Shown here one piece after another: positions 34,720 through 43,384 of a stretch of 64,000 nt of DNA (its first letter is position 1; each line of letters opens with the position of its first letter). This DNA comes from Palsa-513 sp050010595 (GTDB taxonomy: Bacteria > Actinomycetota > Thermoleophilia > Solirubrobacterales > Solirubrobacteraceae). The notes beneath the pieces are model-generated. The model made no database searches, had not been told where the DNA came from, and worked only from the letters and a program-made list of their open reading frames with translations. Made by a program: the position numbers and the translations under genes. Location: positions 124,001 through 188,000 of the forward strand of contig JBEKKS010000005.1 in assembly GCA_050010595.1 (NCBI GenBank), read 5' to 3'.

Positions 34720-35928
34720 ATGATCGAACAAGATTTGCCGCTCGACCGCCCTTGGCAGGCCCTCGACCCCGCGGTCGGAGTGATCATCGAGCCGGCCTTG
34801 GGTGAGATCGCCGAGCAGATCACCGCCGCGATCGCGTCCGAGATCACCGAGTACCGCGGACCGATGGAGGGCTCGTTCGGGCGCGGCGTTCGCAGCGCGA
34901 TCGACGGCGCGCTGCGCGAATTCGTTGACCTGCTCGGACGCCCTGCGGGGTCGGGCGAGCGGCCGGGTCGCACCGCCTACGTGGCGCTCGGTCGTGGCGA
35001 GTACCGCGCGGGGCGGCGACTCGACGCGCTGCAGGCCGCCTACAGGCTCGGGGCGCGCGTTGCCTGGCGGCGGATCTCGACCGTCGCCCGCGCCGCCGGG
35101 CTCGACGGACCGACCCTCTCGCTGCTCGCGGAATCGATCTTCGCCTACATCGACGAGGTCTCCGCCGACTCCGTCGAGGGCTACGCGAGCGAGCAGGCAG
35201 CGAGCGCCGGCGAGCGCCAGGGCCTGCGCCAGGCGTTCGTGCGCCAGCTTGTCGCGGGTGGCTTCGATGCGGGCGAGATCGAGCTTGCCGCACGCGCCGC
35301 CGAGTGGGAGGTCCCGCGGCGGCTCGGCGTGCTCGTCGCCGAGCACCGCGACGCCGAGCGTCTGGCGACGCGGATCGGCGGACACGCGATCGGCGGACGC
35401 GTCGAGGACCTCGCCTGTGTGCTGATCGCCGACCCCGACGCCCCAGGGGCGCGGGCGCGCGTGGCGCGCGCGGTCGAGGGCCGGCTGGCAGCGCTCGGAC
35501 CGACCGTTGCGATCGCGGGCGCCGGGCGCAGCTGGGCGCGCGCCGCGCGCTGCGCGCGCCTGTCCCAGCAGGGCGTGCTCCCGGCCGAGCGGCTCGTCGT
35601 CTACGAGGAGGCGCTCGGGGCGCTGGCGCTGTTCGCCGACCCGGAGGCGCTCGGGGAGCTCGCGCGCGATCGGCTCGCCCCGCTCGCCGGCCAGACGGTC
35701 GCGGCGCGGGCGCGACTCGAGGCGACGCTGCTCAGCTGGCTGCGCTGGCAGGGCAGCGTTCCCACCGTCGCCGCCGAGCTGCACGTTCATCCCCAGACCG
35801 TGCGCTACCGCCTGGAGCGTCTGCGCGAATGCTTCGGGGCGCAGCTCGAGGACCCGGACGCGCGCTTCGAGCTCGAGCTTTCGCTGCGCGCCGGGCGCAC
35901 GCTCGGTGAGCCAGTACAGTTGCCGTAG
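34720..35928 (+). CDS. PucR/CdaR-type transcriptional regulator
   Basis: 402 residues. The C-terminal 60 contain the HTH_30 helix-turn-helix (LLSWLRWQGSVPTVAAELHVHPQTVRYRLERLRECFG), the hallmark of PucR/CdaR-like regulators. The N-terminal two-thirds are helical and include a RsbT-co-antagonist/GGDEF-like middle region without a clear catalytic site. The ATG at 34720 is chosen; an upstream in-frame start at 34666 lies in the divergent promoter region. Divergent from the desaturase gene, its most likely target (inference). Confidence 0.8.
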   Translation: MIEQDLPLDRPWQALDPAVGVIIEPALGEIAEQITAAIASEITEYRGPMEGSFGRGVRSAIDGALREFVDLLGRPAGSGERPGRTAYVALGRGEYRAGRRLDALQAAYRLGARVAWRRISTVARAAGLDGPTLSLLAESIFAYIDEVSADSVEGYASEQAASAGERQGLRQAFVRQLVAGGFDAGEIELAARAAEWEVPRRLGVLVAEHRDAERLATRIGGHAIGGRVEDLACVLIADPDAPGARARVARAVEGRLAALGPTVAIAGAGRSWARAARCARLSQQGVLPAERLVVYEEALGALALFADPEALGELARDRLAPLAGQTVAARARLEATLLSWLRWQGSVPTVAAELHVHPQTVRYRLERLRECFGAQLEDPDARFELELSLRAGRTLGEPVQLP

Positions 35929-35960
35929 CGGGGCCAGATCTACACCGAGAAGGAGAGCTG

Positions 35961-36635
35961 ATGCTCATCCGCCGCCGTTCCGCAGTTCTGTTTGGTGTAA
36001 CGGGCTCGCTCGCCCTGGCCGCCGTCCCCGGGGCCTTCGCTGCAGCGCCAGTGAACCCGCCCGTGGGCACGCCGAACATGGCGCTGATGGTGCTCCAACC
36101 AAGCGACCTCGCGCCCGGCGCGGACATCACCGCGCAGCGCTATGTCTCCCCGGCGCACGGCTTCAGCGCCGAGTACGCAAGCGTGCTGAGCGGCGCGACG
36201 ACGACCGACGGGACGAAGTTCGACTCGATCGAGGACGATGTCGCGCTGGCATCGAGCACGATTACCGCGAGCAACCGCGTGGCGCTCAGCCAGACGGTGT
36301 TCTCGACGGCGCCGGGGCGACGCGGGTTCATCAAGGTATTCATCAAAGCCGCCGGCAAGAAGGCCGATCTGAAGGCGAGGAACTTCACATTCGCGCCGAT
36401 GGTCAGCGCCGGGACCGGCGCCAACTCCTACGTGGAGATCGTGACCATCGCCAAGGAGGGCCAGAGCATCCAGGAGGGATTCGTCGGGTTCGCAGATGGC
36501 GACACCTACGCCGCCCTCGTGCTGATCGCCAAGACGGTTCCCCAGCCCGACGCGCTCTCACTCGCCCAGACCGTCGATGCGCACATCCATGCGGTGCTCG
36601 GAACGGGGACGACCGGGGCATCCGGCACGACCTAG
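35961..36635 (+). CDS. Exported protein, paralogue A of a tandem pair
   Basis: 224 residues, signal peptide LFGVTGSLALAAVPGAFAAAP and strong Shine-Dalgarno (AAGGAGAG, about 7 nt before ATG). The mature protein contains TPNMALMVLQPSDLAPGADITAQRYV...GFSAEYASVLSGA and ends in a Thr/Gly-rich tail. It aligns along its whole length with the next gene, including FADGDTYAALVL near the C-terminus, and so arose by tandem duplication. No Cys or catalytic motif. Function unknown; probably secreted or surface-bound. Confidence 0.8.
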   Translation: MLIRRRSAVLFGVTGSLALAAVPGAFAAAPVNPPVGTPNMALMVLQPSDLAPGADITAQRYVSPAHGFSAEYASVLSGATTTDGTKFDSIEDDVALASSTITASNRVALSQTVFSTAPGRRGFIKVFIKAAGKKADLKARNFTFAPMVSAGTGANSYVEIVTIAKEGQSIQEGFVGFADGDTYAALVLIAKTVPQPDALSLAQTVDAHIHAVLGTGTTGASGTT

Positions 36636-36708
36636 CGCTTTGCGCCCGCGAGGCCTGGGCGAACCGCGATAATCGGCTGTCCTGGCCCGCACCGAACGAG
36701 GGAGGTCG

Positions 36709-37392
36709 ATGCTCTACCGCCGCGCCGCCGTCCTGCTGTGCGCCGCCACCGCACTCCTAATCCCTGAGGCGGCGGGCGCCGCGGTCACAACGCCCCCGGC
36801 CGACACGCCGAACCTCGCATTGATGGTGCTCCAGCCCGCTGACCTCCAGCCGGGGGTCCGTATCGGCGCGCAGAACTACGTCACACCGCCGCCCGGCTTC
36901 ACCGCCGAGTACGGCAGCGCACTGACGGGCGCGACGAGCACAAGCGGAACCAAATACAGGCTGATCCAGGACTACGTCGCGCTCGCGCCGAGCGCGACCG
37001 TCGCGAACGGCTTCTACACCGAGCAGCGCGCCGCGTTCACGTCGCACAGCGGGCGCCGGGCGCTGGTTCGCGCGCTGATCAAGGAGGTCGGCAAGAACGC
37101 CGACCTCAGGTCACGCAACTTCAAGTTCGGACAGGCGACGAGCCCGGGAGTCGGCAGCAGCTCGTTCGCCGAGACGCTGACGATCAAAGTCAAGCATCGG
37201 AGTGTGACCCAAGTCCTGCTCGCGTTCGCGGACGGCGACGTCTATGTCGGCCTCGCACTCGAGGCACCGCCGGGCGAGCCAATCCCCGCGAGCGACCCGA
37301 TCGCTCTAGCGACAGCAATCGACGCACACGTGCACACAGTCACAGCCGCGACCGGCGCAACAGGCTCGACCGGCCCGTCCGGGTCGACCTAG
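36709..37392 (+). CDS. Exported protein, paralogue B of a tandem pair
   Basis: 227 residues, signal peptide AAVLLCAATALLIPEAAGAAV and a GGGAGG-type ribosome-binding site (gagggaggtcg) before ATG. It shares TPNLALMVLQPADLQPG, PPGFTAEYGSALTGATSTSGTKY and FADGDVYVGLALEAPPG with its upstream neighbour. The pair are separated by 73 bp containing a GATAAT hexamer at about 36668, so each may have its own promoter. The C-terminal TGATGSTGPSGST tail is again Gly/Thr/Ser-rich. Function unknown. Confidence 0.8.
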   Translation: MLYRRAAVLLCAATALLIPEAAGAAVTTPPADTPNLALMVLQPADLQPGVRIGAQNYVTPPPGFTAEYGSALTGATSTSGTKYRLIQDYVALAPSATVANGFYTEQRAAFTSHSGRRALVRALIKEVGKNADLRSRNFKFGQATSPGVGSSSFAETLTIKVKHRSVTQVLLAFADGDVYVGLALEAPPGEPIPASDPIALATAIDAHVHTVTAATGATGSTGPSGST

Positions 37393-37525
37393 CGATCCGG
37401 CCACGATACCCGCGCCGCATCGCCCCACCCCCACCGCAGCCTGAAGCAGGGCGAGGAGCCCGGCCCAGAACGCCACCGCGACGGCACCCGCCCGCGCGGC
37501 CGGGCCCGCAGCCGCCCGCAGCCAT

Positions 37526-37567
37526 TTGACCCGGCCGAGCAAATCTACTATCATCCGACTCAGATTT
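37526..37567 (+). promoter_or_regulatory. dnaK operon promoter with AAATCT-N15-AGATTT operator
   Basis: TTGACC (37526-37531), 17-bp spacer, TATCAT (37549-37554) make a vegetative-type promoter. An inverted repeat AAATCT (37541-37546) ... AGATTT (37562-37567) spans the -10. The same 27-bp element with the same 15-bp spacing lies before clpB. Since hspR is the last gene of this operon, this is probably the local form of the HspR (HAIR) operator (inference). Confidence 0.75.
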
Positions 37568-37597
37568 TTTCGTAGAGCGCAAAGGAGTGGTAGCTAA

Positions 37598-39508
37598 ATG
37601 GCAAAGACCATCGGAATCGACTTGGGCACGACGAACTCGTGCATGGCCGTCCTCGAGGGTGGCGAGCCGACGGTCATCGAGAACGCCGAGGGCGGCCGTA
37701 CGACGCCGTCCGTCGTAGCGTTCACGCAGTCGGGCGAGCGCTTGGTCGGCACCGTCGCGAAGCGTCAGGCGGTGACCAACCCGCAGAACACGATCTTCTC
37801 GATCAAGCGCTTCATGGGGCGCAAGGAGAACGAGGTCTCCGAGGAGGAGTCGATCGTTCCCTACAAGGTCGTCGCCGGCCCGAACGGCGACGCGCGCGTC
37901 GAGGCGGCCGGGGAGACCTACTCGCCGCCGGAGATCAGCGCGATGATCCTGCAGAAGCTGAAGGCCGATGCCGAGGCCTACCTCGGCGAGACGGTAGACG
38001 CCGCCGTGATCACCGTCCCGGCGTACTTCAACGACGACCAGCGCCAGGCGACCAAGGACGCCGGCAAGATCGCCGGGCTCGAGGTCAAGCGCATCATCAA
38101 CGAGCCGACGGCAGCCTCGCTCGCGTACGGGCTCGACAAGGAGTCAGACCAGACGATCCTCGTCTTCGACCTCGGTGGCGGCACGTTCGACGTATCGGTG
38201 CTCGAGATCGGCGACGGCGTGTTCGAGGTCAAGTCGACCGCGGGTGACAACCACCTCGGCGGCGACAACTTCGACAAGGCGATCGTCGACTGGCTGGTCA
38301 GCGAGTTCAAGCGCGACCAGGGCATCGATCTGAAGGCCGACCCAATGGCGCTTCAGCGCCTCTACGAGGCCGCCGAAAAGGCGAAGATCGAGCTGTCGAC
38401 GACGCAGGAGACCCAGATCAACCTGCCTTTCATCACCGCCGATCAGAGCGGTCCGAAGCACCTCGACACGCGCCTGACGCGGGCAAAGCTCGCGGAGCTG
38501 ACGACGCCGCTGCTCGACCGGGTCGTTGCGCCTGTGCGCCAGGCACTCGACGATGCGAAGGAGAAGGGCGCGGCGAACATCGATCACGTCGTTCTCGTCG
38601 GCGGCATGACGCGCATGCCCGCCGTGCAGGAGAAGGTCAAGGAGCTGACCGGCAAGGAGCCGCACCGGGGCGTCAACCCCGATGAGGTGGTTGCCGTCGG
38701 TGCCGCGATCCAGGCCGGCGTGCTCGCGGGCGACGTCAAGGACGTCCTGCTGCTCGACGTGACCCCGCTGACACTCGGAATCGAGACCAAGGGCGGCGTG
38801 TTCACTCGGCTGATCGAGCGCAACACGACGATCCCGACGCGTAAGTCAGAGGTCTTCTCGACCGCCGAGGACAACCAGCCCTCGGTCGAGATCCACGTGC
38901 TGCAGGGCGAGCGCGAGATGGCGAGCTACAACAAGTCGCTCGGCAAGTTCCAGTTGACCGGCATCCCGCCGGCGCCGCGCGGCATCCCGCAGATCGAGGT
39001 CGCCTTCGACATCGACGCGAACGGGATCCTGAGCGTCTCGGCGAAGGACCTCGGTACGGGCAAGGAGCAGAAGATCGAGATCCGAGCCGGCTCCGGTCTC
39101 TCGGACTCGGAGATCAAGAACATGGTCTCCGACGCCGAGACCCATGCTGAGGAGGACCGCCGGGCGCGCGAGCTCGCAGAGGCACGCAACAACGGCGAGA
39201 ACGCTGCCTACCAGGCGGAGCGACAGCTCAAGGAGCTCGGCGACACCGTCGACGCGGCCTCGAAGGAGCAAATCGAGAACGCGGTCAAGGAGCTGCGCGA
39301 AGCGCTGAGCGCCGAGGACGTGACGACGATCCGCGAGCGGACCGACGCCCTCAACCAGGCATTCCACAGCGTCTCTGAGGCGATCTACGAGCGGGCCGCG
39401 GCCGCCGGTGGCGCGACAAACGGCTCCGCCGGCAGCGATGACGGCTCGTCGTCTTCGGACGAGGACGTCGTCGATGCCGAGGTCGTCGACGAGCAGACCC
39501 AGTCCTAG
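37598..39508 (+). CDS. dnaK: Molecular chaperone Hsp70 (DnaK)
   Basis: 636 residues. ATPase motifs GIDLGTTNSCMAVLEGG, VFDLGGGTFDVSVLEIGDG and VVLVGGMTRMP, then the peptide-binding domain (LLLDVTPLTLGIETKGGVFT) and a C-terminal lid ending in an acidic tail (DEDVVDAEVVDEQTQS). Binds exposed hydrophobic segments under ATP control with DnaJ and GrpE. The AAAGGAG at 37581-37587 precedes the ATG. First gene of dnaK-grpE-dnaJ-hspR; grpE starts 2 bp after its stop. Confidence 0.98.
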   Translation: MAKTIGIDLGTTNSCMAVLEGGEPTVIENAEGGRTTPSVVAFTQSGERLVGTVAKRQAVTNPQNTIFSIKRFMGRKENEVSEEESIVPYKVVAGPNGDARVEAAGETYSPPEISAMILQKLKADAEAYLGETVDAAVITVPAYFNDDQRQATKDAGKIAGLEVKRIINEPTAASLAYGLDKESDQTILVFDLGGGTFDVSVLEIGDGVFEVKSTAGDNHLGGDNFDKAIVDWLVSEFKRDQGIDLKADPMALQRLYEAAEKAKIELSTTQETQINLPFITADQSGPKHLDTRLTRAKLAELTTPLLDRVVAPVRQALDDAKEKGAANIDHVVLVGGMTRMPAVQEKVKELTGKEPHRGVNPDEVVAVGAAIQAGVLAGDVKDVLLLDVTPLTLGIETKGGVFTRLIERNTTIPTRKSEVFSTAEDNQPSVEIHVLQGEREMASYNKSLGKFQLTGIPPAPRGIPQIEVAFDIDANGILSVSAKDLGTGKEQKIEIRAGSGLSDSEIKNMVSDAETHAEEDRRARELAEARNNGENAAYQAERQLKELGDTVDAASKEQIENAVKELREALSAEDVTTIRERTDALNQAFHSVSEAIYERAAAAGGATNGSAGSDDGSSSSDEDVVDAEVVDEQTQS

Positions 39509-39510
39509 TC

Positions 39511-40104
39511 ATGACTGAGCAAGACGCCGGCATCGAGGGCGCGGCCCTCGGTGCCGCGGAAACCCAAAATGGCGAGCCGCCGGTGCCCGCCGTCGAGGAC
39601 GCGGTCGACCTCGCGAAGGACGCCCGCGCCGAGACAGAGCTCGAGCTGGATGTCGAGCAGCTGAGCGCGAAGGCGGCTCAGCGGGACGAGTTCTTCGGGC
39701 TCGCCCAGCGGACACAGGCCGACTTCGAGAACTATCGCAAGCGGATGGCACGCGAGCTCGAGGGCGCGCAGGCGCGCGGCATCGCGCGCCTGGCAACGGA
39801 GCTCGTGCCCGCGCTCGACAATCTCGAGCGCGCGATCACGGGCGCCTGCGCCGCGGCGGTTGTCGACGAGCAGCTGATCGAGGGGCTGCGACTGGTGCAG
39901 CGCGAGCTGCTTGCAGCGCTTGGACGCGCGGGCATCGAGCCCTACGGCGAGGCGGGTGAGGCGTTCGATCCCGCTTTGCACGAGGCCGTCGGCCACCAGC
40001 CCGTCGAGGGCGCGAGCCCCGGCTCGGTGGTCGAGGTCTACCAGCCCGGCTACAAGCTCGGCGGGGCGGTGATCCGGGCGGCACGCGTGATGGTGGCCGC
40101 CTGA
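39511..40104 (+). CDS. grpE: Nucleotide exchange factor GrpE
   Basis: 197 residues. An acidic, Ala/Glu-rich N-terminus leads into a long coiled coil (ELDVEQLSAKAAQRDEFFGLAQRTQADFENYRKRMARELEGAQ) and a C-terminal beta-domain ending VVEVYQPGYKLGGAVIRAARVMVA, the family signature. It dimerises and releases ADP from DnaK. Starts 2 bp after dnaK; 19 bp before dnaJ. Confidence 0.96.
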   Translation: MTEQDAGIEGAALGAAETQNGEPPVPAVEDAVDLAKDARAETELELDVEQLSAKAAQRDEFFGLAQRTQADFENYRKRMARELEGAQARGIARLATELVPALDNLERAITGACAAAVVDEQLIEGLRLVQRELLAALGRAGIEPYGEAGEAFDPALHEAVGHQPVEGASPGSVVEVYQPGYKLGGAVIRAARVMVAA

Positions 40105-40123
40105 GCGAGTGACGGGCTGAGCG

Positions 40124-41239
40124 ATGGCAGCGACTAAAGACCCCTACAGCGTCCTCGGCGTCGACCGCAAAGCGTCGGCAGCGGAGATCAAGAAGGCCTA
40201 CCGCAAGCTTGCGCGCCAGTACCACCCGGACCGCAACCCGGGCGACGCCAAGGCCGAAGCGCGCTTCAAGGAGATCGGCGAGGCAAACGACCTCCTGAGC
40301 GATCCGGAGAAGCGCGCGGCTCACGACCGCGGCGACGGGCTGTTCGGTGGCGCTCGCGGCGGCGCGCATCCATTCGCCGGCGGCGGCTTCGACGGCGGCT
40401 CGTTCGGCGACATCCTCTCGAACCTGTTCGGTGGCAGCGCCGGCCCTACCGGCGGCGGGCGGCGCTCGGCGCGTCCTGCGCCGGCGCGCGGGCGCGACCT
40501 CGAGGCAAGCCTGCAGATCAGCTTCGACCAGGCGATTCAGGGTGCCCAGGTGCCGCTTGCGGTCCCTACCTCGGTCCGTTGCACGACCTGCGGCGGAACC
40601 GGCGCGAAACCGGGTACGAAGCCGATCGTCTGCCCGCAGTGCGGGGGCCGCGGCATCGAGTCGCAGGGGCAGGGCATGTTCTCGATCTCGCAGCCCTGCT
40701 CGCGCTGCGGCGGCAGCGGCGCTGTCATCGAAGACCCGTGCCCGACCTGTCACGGCAGTGGCGCGACGCGCTCGGTCAAGCGCTACCGCGTGAACGTGCC
40801 GGCGGGCGTGCGCGACGGCAGTCGCATTCGTCTTGCCGGCAAGGGCGAGCCGGGCCAGAACGGCGGGCCGGCGGGCGACCTGTACGTGATCACGCACGTG
40901 ACGCCCTCACCAGTCTTCAAGCAGAAGGGCGAGCACCTCGAGGTCGAGGTCCCGATCAGTGTCGTCGAGGCTCTGCGCGGCGGCGAGATTGAAGTCCCGA
41001 CGCTCGCCGGCCGCAAGCGCCTGCGTGTCAAGCCCGGGACCAAGCACGGCACTGTCCAGCGACTGCGCGGCGCCGGACCGCCGAAGCTAAACGGCCAGGG
41101 CAACGGCGACATCCACTACCGCTTCGTAATCGAGTTGCCCGACGAGCTCAACGACCAGCAGCGCAAGGCGGTCGACCAGCTCGCGAAGACGATCGGCGGC
41201 AACCCCCGCCATGAGCTGTTCGAGGCGCTCGGGCAATGA
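40124..41239 (+). CDS. dnaJ: Co-chaperone DnaJ (Hsp40)
   Basis: 371 residues with all class-I domains in order: J-domain with YHPDRNPGD (HPD), a Gly/Phe-rich linker (GGGFDGGSFGDILSNLFGG), four CxxCxGxG zinc repeats (CTTCGGTG, CPQCGGRG, CSRCGGSG, CPTCHGSG) and the C-terminal substrate-binding barrels. Stimulates DnaK ATPase. Its stop overlaps the hspR start (ATGA). Confidence 0.97.
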   Translation: MAATKDPYSVLGVDRKASAAEIKKAYRKLARQYHPDRNPGDAKAEARFKEIGEANDLLSDPEKRAAHDRGDGLFGGARGGAHPFAGGGFDGGSFGDILSNLFGGSAGPTGGGRRSARPAPARGRDLEASLQISFDQAIQGAQVPLAVPTSVRCTTCGGTGAKPGTKPIVCPQCGGRGIESQGQGMFSISQPCSRCGGSGAVIEDPCPTCHGSGATRSVKRYRVNVPAGVRDGSRIRLAGKGEPGQNGGPAGDLYVITHVTPSPVFKQKGEHLEVEVPISVVEALRGGEIEVPTLAGRKRLRVKPGTKHGTVQRLRGAGPPKLNGQGNGDIHYRFVIELPDELNDQQRKAVDQLAKTIGGNPRHELFEALGQ

Positions 41240-41724
41240 GCGGCGATGGCGCACCGCAGCGACGCGCGCGCACGACGCGCGTCGAGGTCGCAATCGACCG
41301 CGGCGTCTTCATGATCTCGGTCGCCGCCGAGCTCGCCGAGATGCACCCGCAGACGCTGCGGATGTATGAAGCGCGCGGCCTGATCGAGCCCTCGCGCTCA
41401 CCCAAGGGCACGCGCCTTTACTCGCAGGAGGACGTTGAGCGCCTACGGCGCATCCAGCAGATGACGGTCGAGCTTGGGCTGAACCTGGCGGGCGTCGAGC
41501 GGGTGCTCGCGCTCGAGGCCGAGCTCGACGCGGCACACGCACGGCTCTTGGAGCTCGAGCGTCGCGCCGAGCAAGCGCGGGCCGAGATGGCCGCCGAGCT
41601 TGACCGCGTGCGTCGCTCGTTCAGCGCCGACATCGTTCCGTACGGCGGCGCAGCCTCGACCGAGCTGGTCCGTAGCGCCGACGCGCGATCGCCCTTCAAG
41701 CCGCGCGGCCGACAAGGTCGCTAG
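41236..41724 (+). CDS. hspR: Heat-shock repressor HspR (MerR-type)
   Basis: 162 residues. MerR-type winged helix FMISVAAELAEMHPQTLRMYEARGLIEPSRSPKGTRLYSQEDVERLRRIQQMTVELGLNLAGVERVL followed by a coiled coil (LEAELDAAHARLLELERRAEQARAEMAAELDRVRR) is the HspR layout. It represses its own dnaK operon and usually clpB, in complex with DnaK. It is coupled to dnaJ by an ATGA overlap. The C-terminus overlaps the convergent protease gene by 29 bp. Likely binding sites: 37541-37567 and 47157-47183. Confidence 0.93.
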   Translation: MSGDGAPQRRARTTRVEVAIDRGVFMISVAAELAEMHPQTLRMYEARGLIEPSRSPKGTRLYSQEDVERLRRIQQMTVELGLNLAGVERVLALEAELDAAHARLLELERRAEQARAEMAAELDRVRRSFSADIVPYGGAASTELVRSADARSPFKPRGRQGR

Positions 41725-43372
41725 ATCCCACGTCCGCCGCTGCGGGCGGCGCGCTATCTACGCCGGAGAGCCCGGCCGCCGCGCGGCGCGCCGCGTGGGT
41801 GGCGATCGCGTCCTGCAATCGCGGCGCGAGCTCAGGCACGGCTATTCCCTTGCGCAGGAACGACACGGCCCCGGCCTGCACGAAGCGCAACACGGCCTCA
41901 CTCGTATCGTCGGAGGTCAGCATCACGACCGCGGTCTGCGGCGACTCGCGCGCGATGCCTCGAGCTGCGAACAGTCCACCGCCAGGCATCTGGATATCGA
42001 GGACCGCGACGGCCGGATGGTGCTCGCGCGCGAGGGCTACCGCGGACTTCGCGTCGGCCGCGGCGCCGACGATCGAGAACTGCGGCTCCAGCTGGTGGCT
42101 CAGCATGATCCGAACGACCTCGTCGTCGTCGGCAAGCAGAAGCCCGGGCAGCAACTGCGCGTCGCCGATCCCATGCGCGTTCGCCGGGGCTCGGGCACCC
42201 GCGAGGATGCGCGCGCGCCGCGACCGCGCGCGATCGGCTGCGCGGTTGCCGGTGGGGCTCGCGAACCGCAGTGCTCTGATGCTCTGGCGGATATCGGCGA
42301 TCGAGATCATGCCGACAGGCGATTCCTGGTGGTCGATGACGATCGCGTGCCCGACTCGAGCGAAGGACGGCAAGTCCAGCAGATCGCCGACGACAAAGTT
42401 CTCCTCGATTCGCAGCGACGGATCGCAAATGGTGACCTCGCGGACGAGCGTGTCATTCCGATCAGGTACAGGCACCGCTTCGGCGGCACCGATCGTGGCG
42501 ATGCCGAGTAGCTTGGCGCCGCCGTCGACGACCGGGAAGGCCGTGTAGTGATACGGCAGGAAGAAGCTGTCCGCCGCCTGCTGAACGCTCAGCGCATCGG
42601 GGATCGAGATGACCGATCGCGACATCATCGTCGCGACCTGCAACAGCGACGAGTCCCCGTGGAGCCGTGCGTGCTCCGCCTCGGCGCGGCCGCAAGCGAC
42701 CAGAAACACTGCGATCGCCACGAGCCAGAGCCCGGCCGCGGTGCCGAGGACGACTACGACGCCACCAAGGAGCCCGAGCAGATAGCCGAGGTAGCACCCC
42801 GTGCCCGCCGATCGCTCGGTGGCACGGTCGAAGCTGTCGCCGCGCCGCCAGAGCACGGCGCGCAGCACGCAGCCGCCGTCGAGCGGAAACGCCGGCAGGA
42901 GATTGAACGCCAGCAGCGAGGCGTTGACGAGCAACTCGTACTCGACGAGCGCGTGGAGCGCCGGCGAATGCCAGTCGACCGCGAACAGCGCAAGCGCCGC
43001 GCAGGCCGTGAATACCGCGCTGACCGCGGGCCCGGCAGCGGCATAACGCAACTCATCGCGCGGCGCGCGCGGGCCGTGCCCGAGCCTCGCCACGCCGCCC
43101 AGTAGCCAGAGGTCGATCTGGACGACCGCGATGTTGTTACGACGGGCACCGATCGCGTGTCCGAGCTCGTGCGCGAGGATGCTGACGCACAGCAGCAGCG
43201 CAGCCGCGAGGCCCAGAGCGTAGGACTCGACCGGACTTGTTCCGGGCGCGTGGGCGGGGAAATAGCTGGCGCCCAGCGACCAGGCCACGAGTACCAGCAT
43301 CACGAGCCACCAGACGCTCACACAGACCGGGATGCCGGCGATGCGGGCGATGCGGAAAGAGCGACCCGGCAC
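41696..43372 (-). CDS. Site-2 protease-CBS-response receiver fusion
   Basis: 558 residues. Membrane part with the zinc motif HELGH (68-72) and NLLPAFPLDGG, the two hallmarks of M50/SpoIVFB-type intramembrane proteases. A CBS pair follows (MMSRSVISIPDALSVQQAADSFF ... VGHAIVIDHQESPVGMISIADI). The last 150 residues are a receiver domain: LLADDDEVVRIML, phospho-acceptor Asp in AVAVLDIQMPGGG, MLTSDD and SFLRKG, all conserved. M50-CBS is common, but a C-terminal receiver is unusual and suggests proteolysis gated by a histidine kinase. GTG start, 12 bp after the GGDEF/hydrolase gene. Confidence 0.9.
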   Translation of the reverse strand: MPGRSFRIARIAGIPVCVSVWWLVMLVLVAWSLGASYFPAHAPGTSPVESYALGLAAALLLCVSILAHELGHAIGARRNNIAVVQIDLWLLGGVARLGHGPRAPRDELRYAAAGPAVSAVFTACAALALFAVDWHSPALHALVEYELLVNASLLAFNLLPAFPLDGGCVLRAVLWRRGDSFDRATERSAGTGCYLGYLLGLLGGVVVVLGTAAGLWLVAIAVFLVACGRAEAEHARLHGDSSLLQVATMMSRSVISIPDALSVQQAADSFFLPYHYTAFPVVDGGAKLLGIATIGAAEAVPVPDRNDTLVREVTICDPSLRIEENFVVGDLLDLPSFARVGHAIVIDHQESPVGMISIADIRQSIRALRFASPTGNRAADRARSRRARILAGARAPANAHGIGDAQLLPGLLLADDDEVVRIMLSHQLEPQFSIVGAAADAKSAVALAREHHPAVAVLDIQMPGGGLFAARGIARESPQTAVVMLTSDDTSEAVLRFVQAGAVSFLRKGIAVPELAPRLQDAIATHAARRAAAGLSGVDSAPPAAADVGSSDLVGRAA

Positions 43373-43384
43373 GATGTCCGCGCG

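Noticed and set aside
37500..37597. Canonical HAIR operator CTTGAGT-N7-ACTCAAG before dnaK
   Set aside because: The exact consensus is absent; the actual conserved element is AAATCT-N15-AGATTT.
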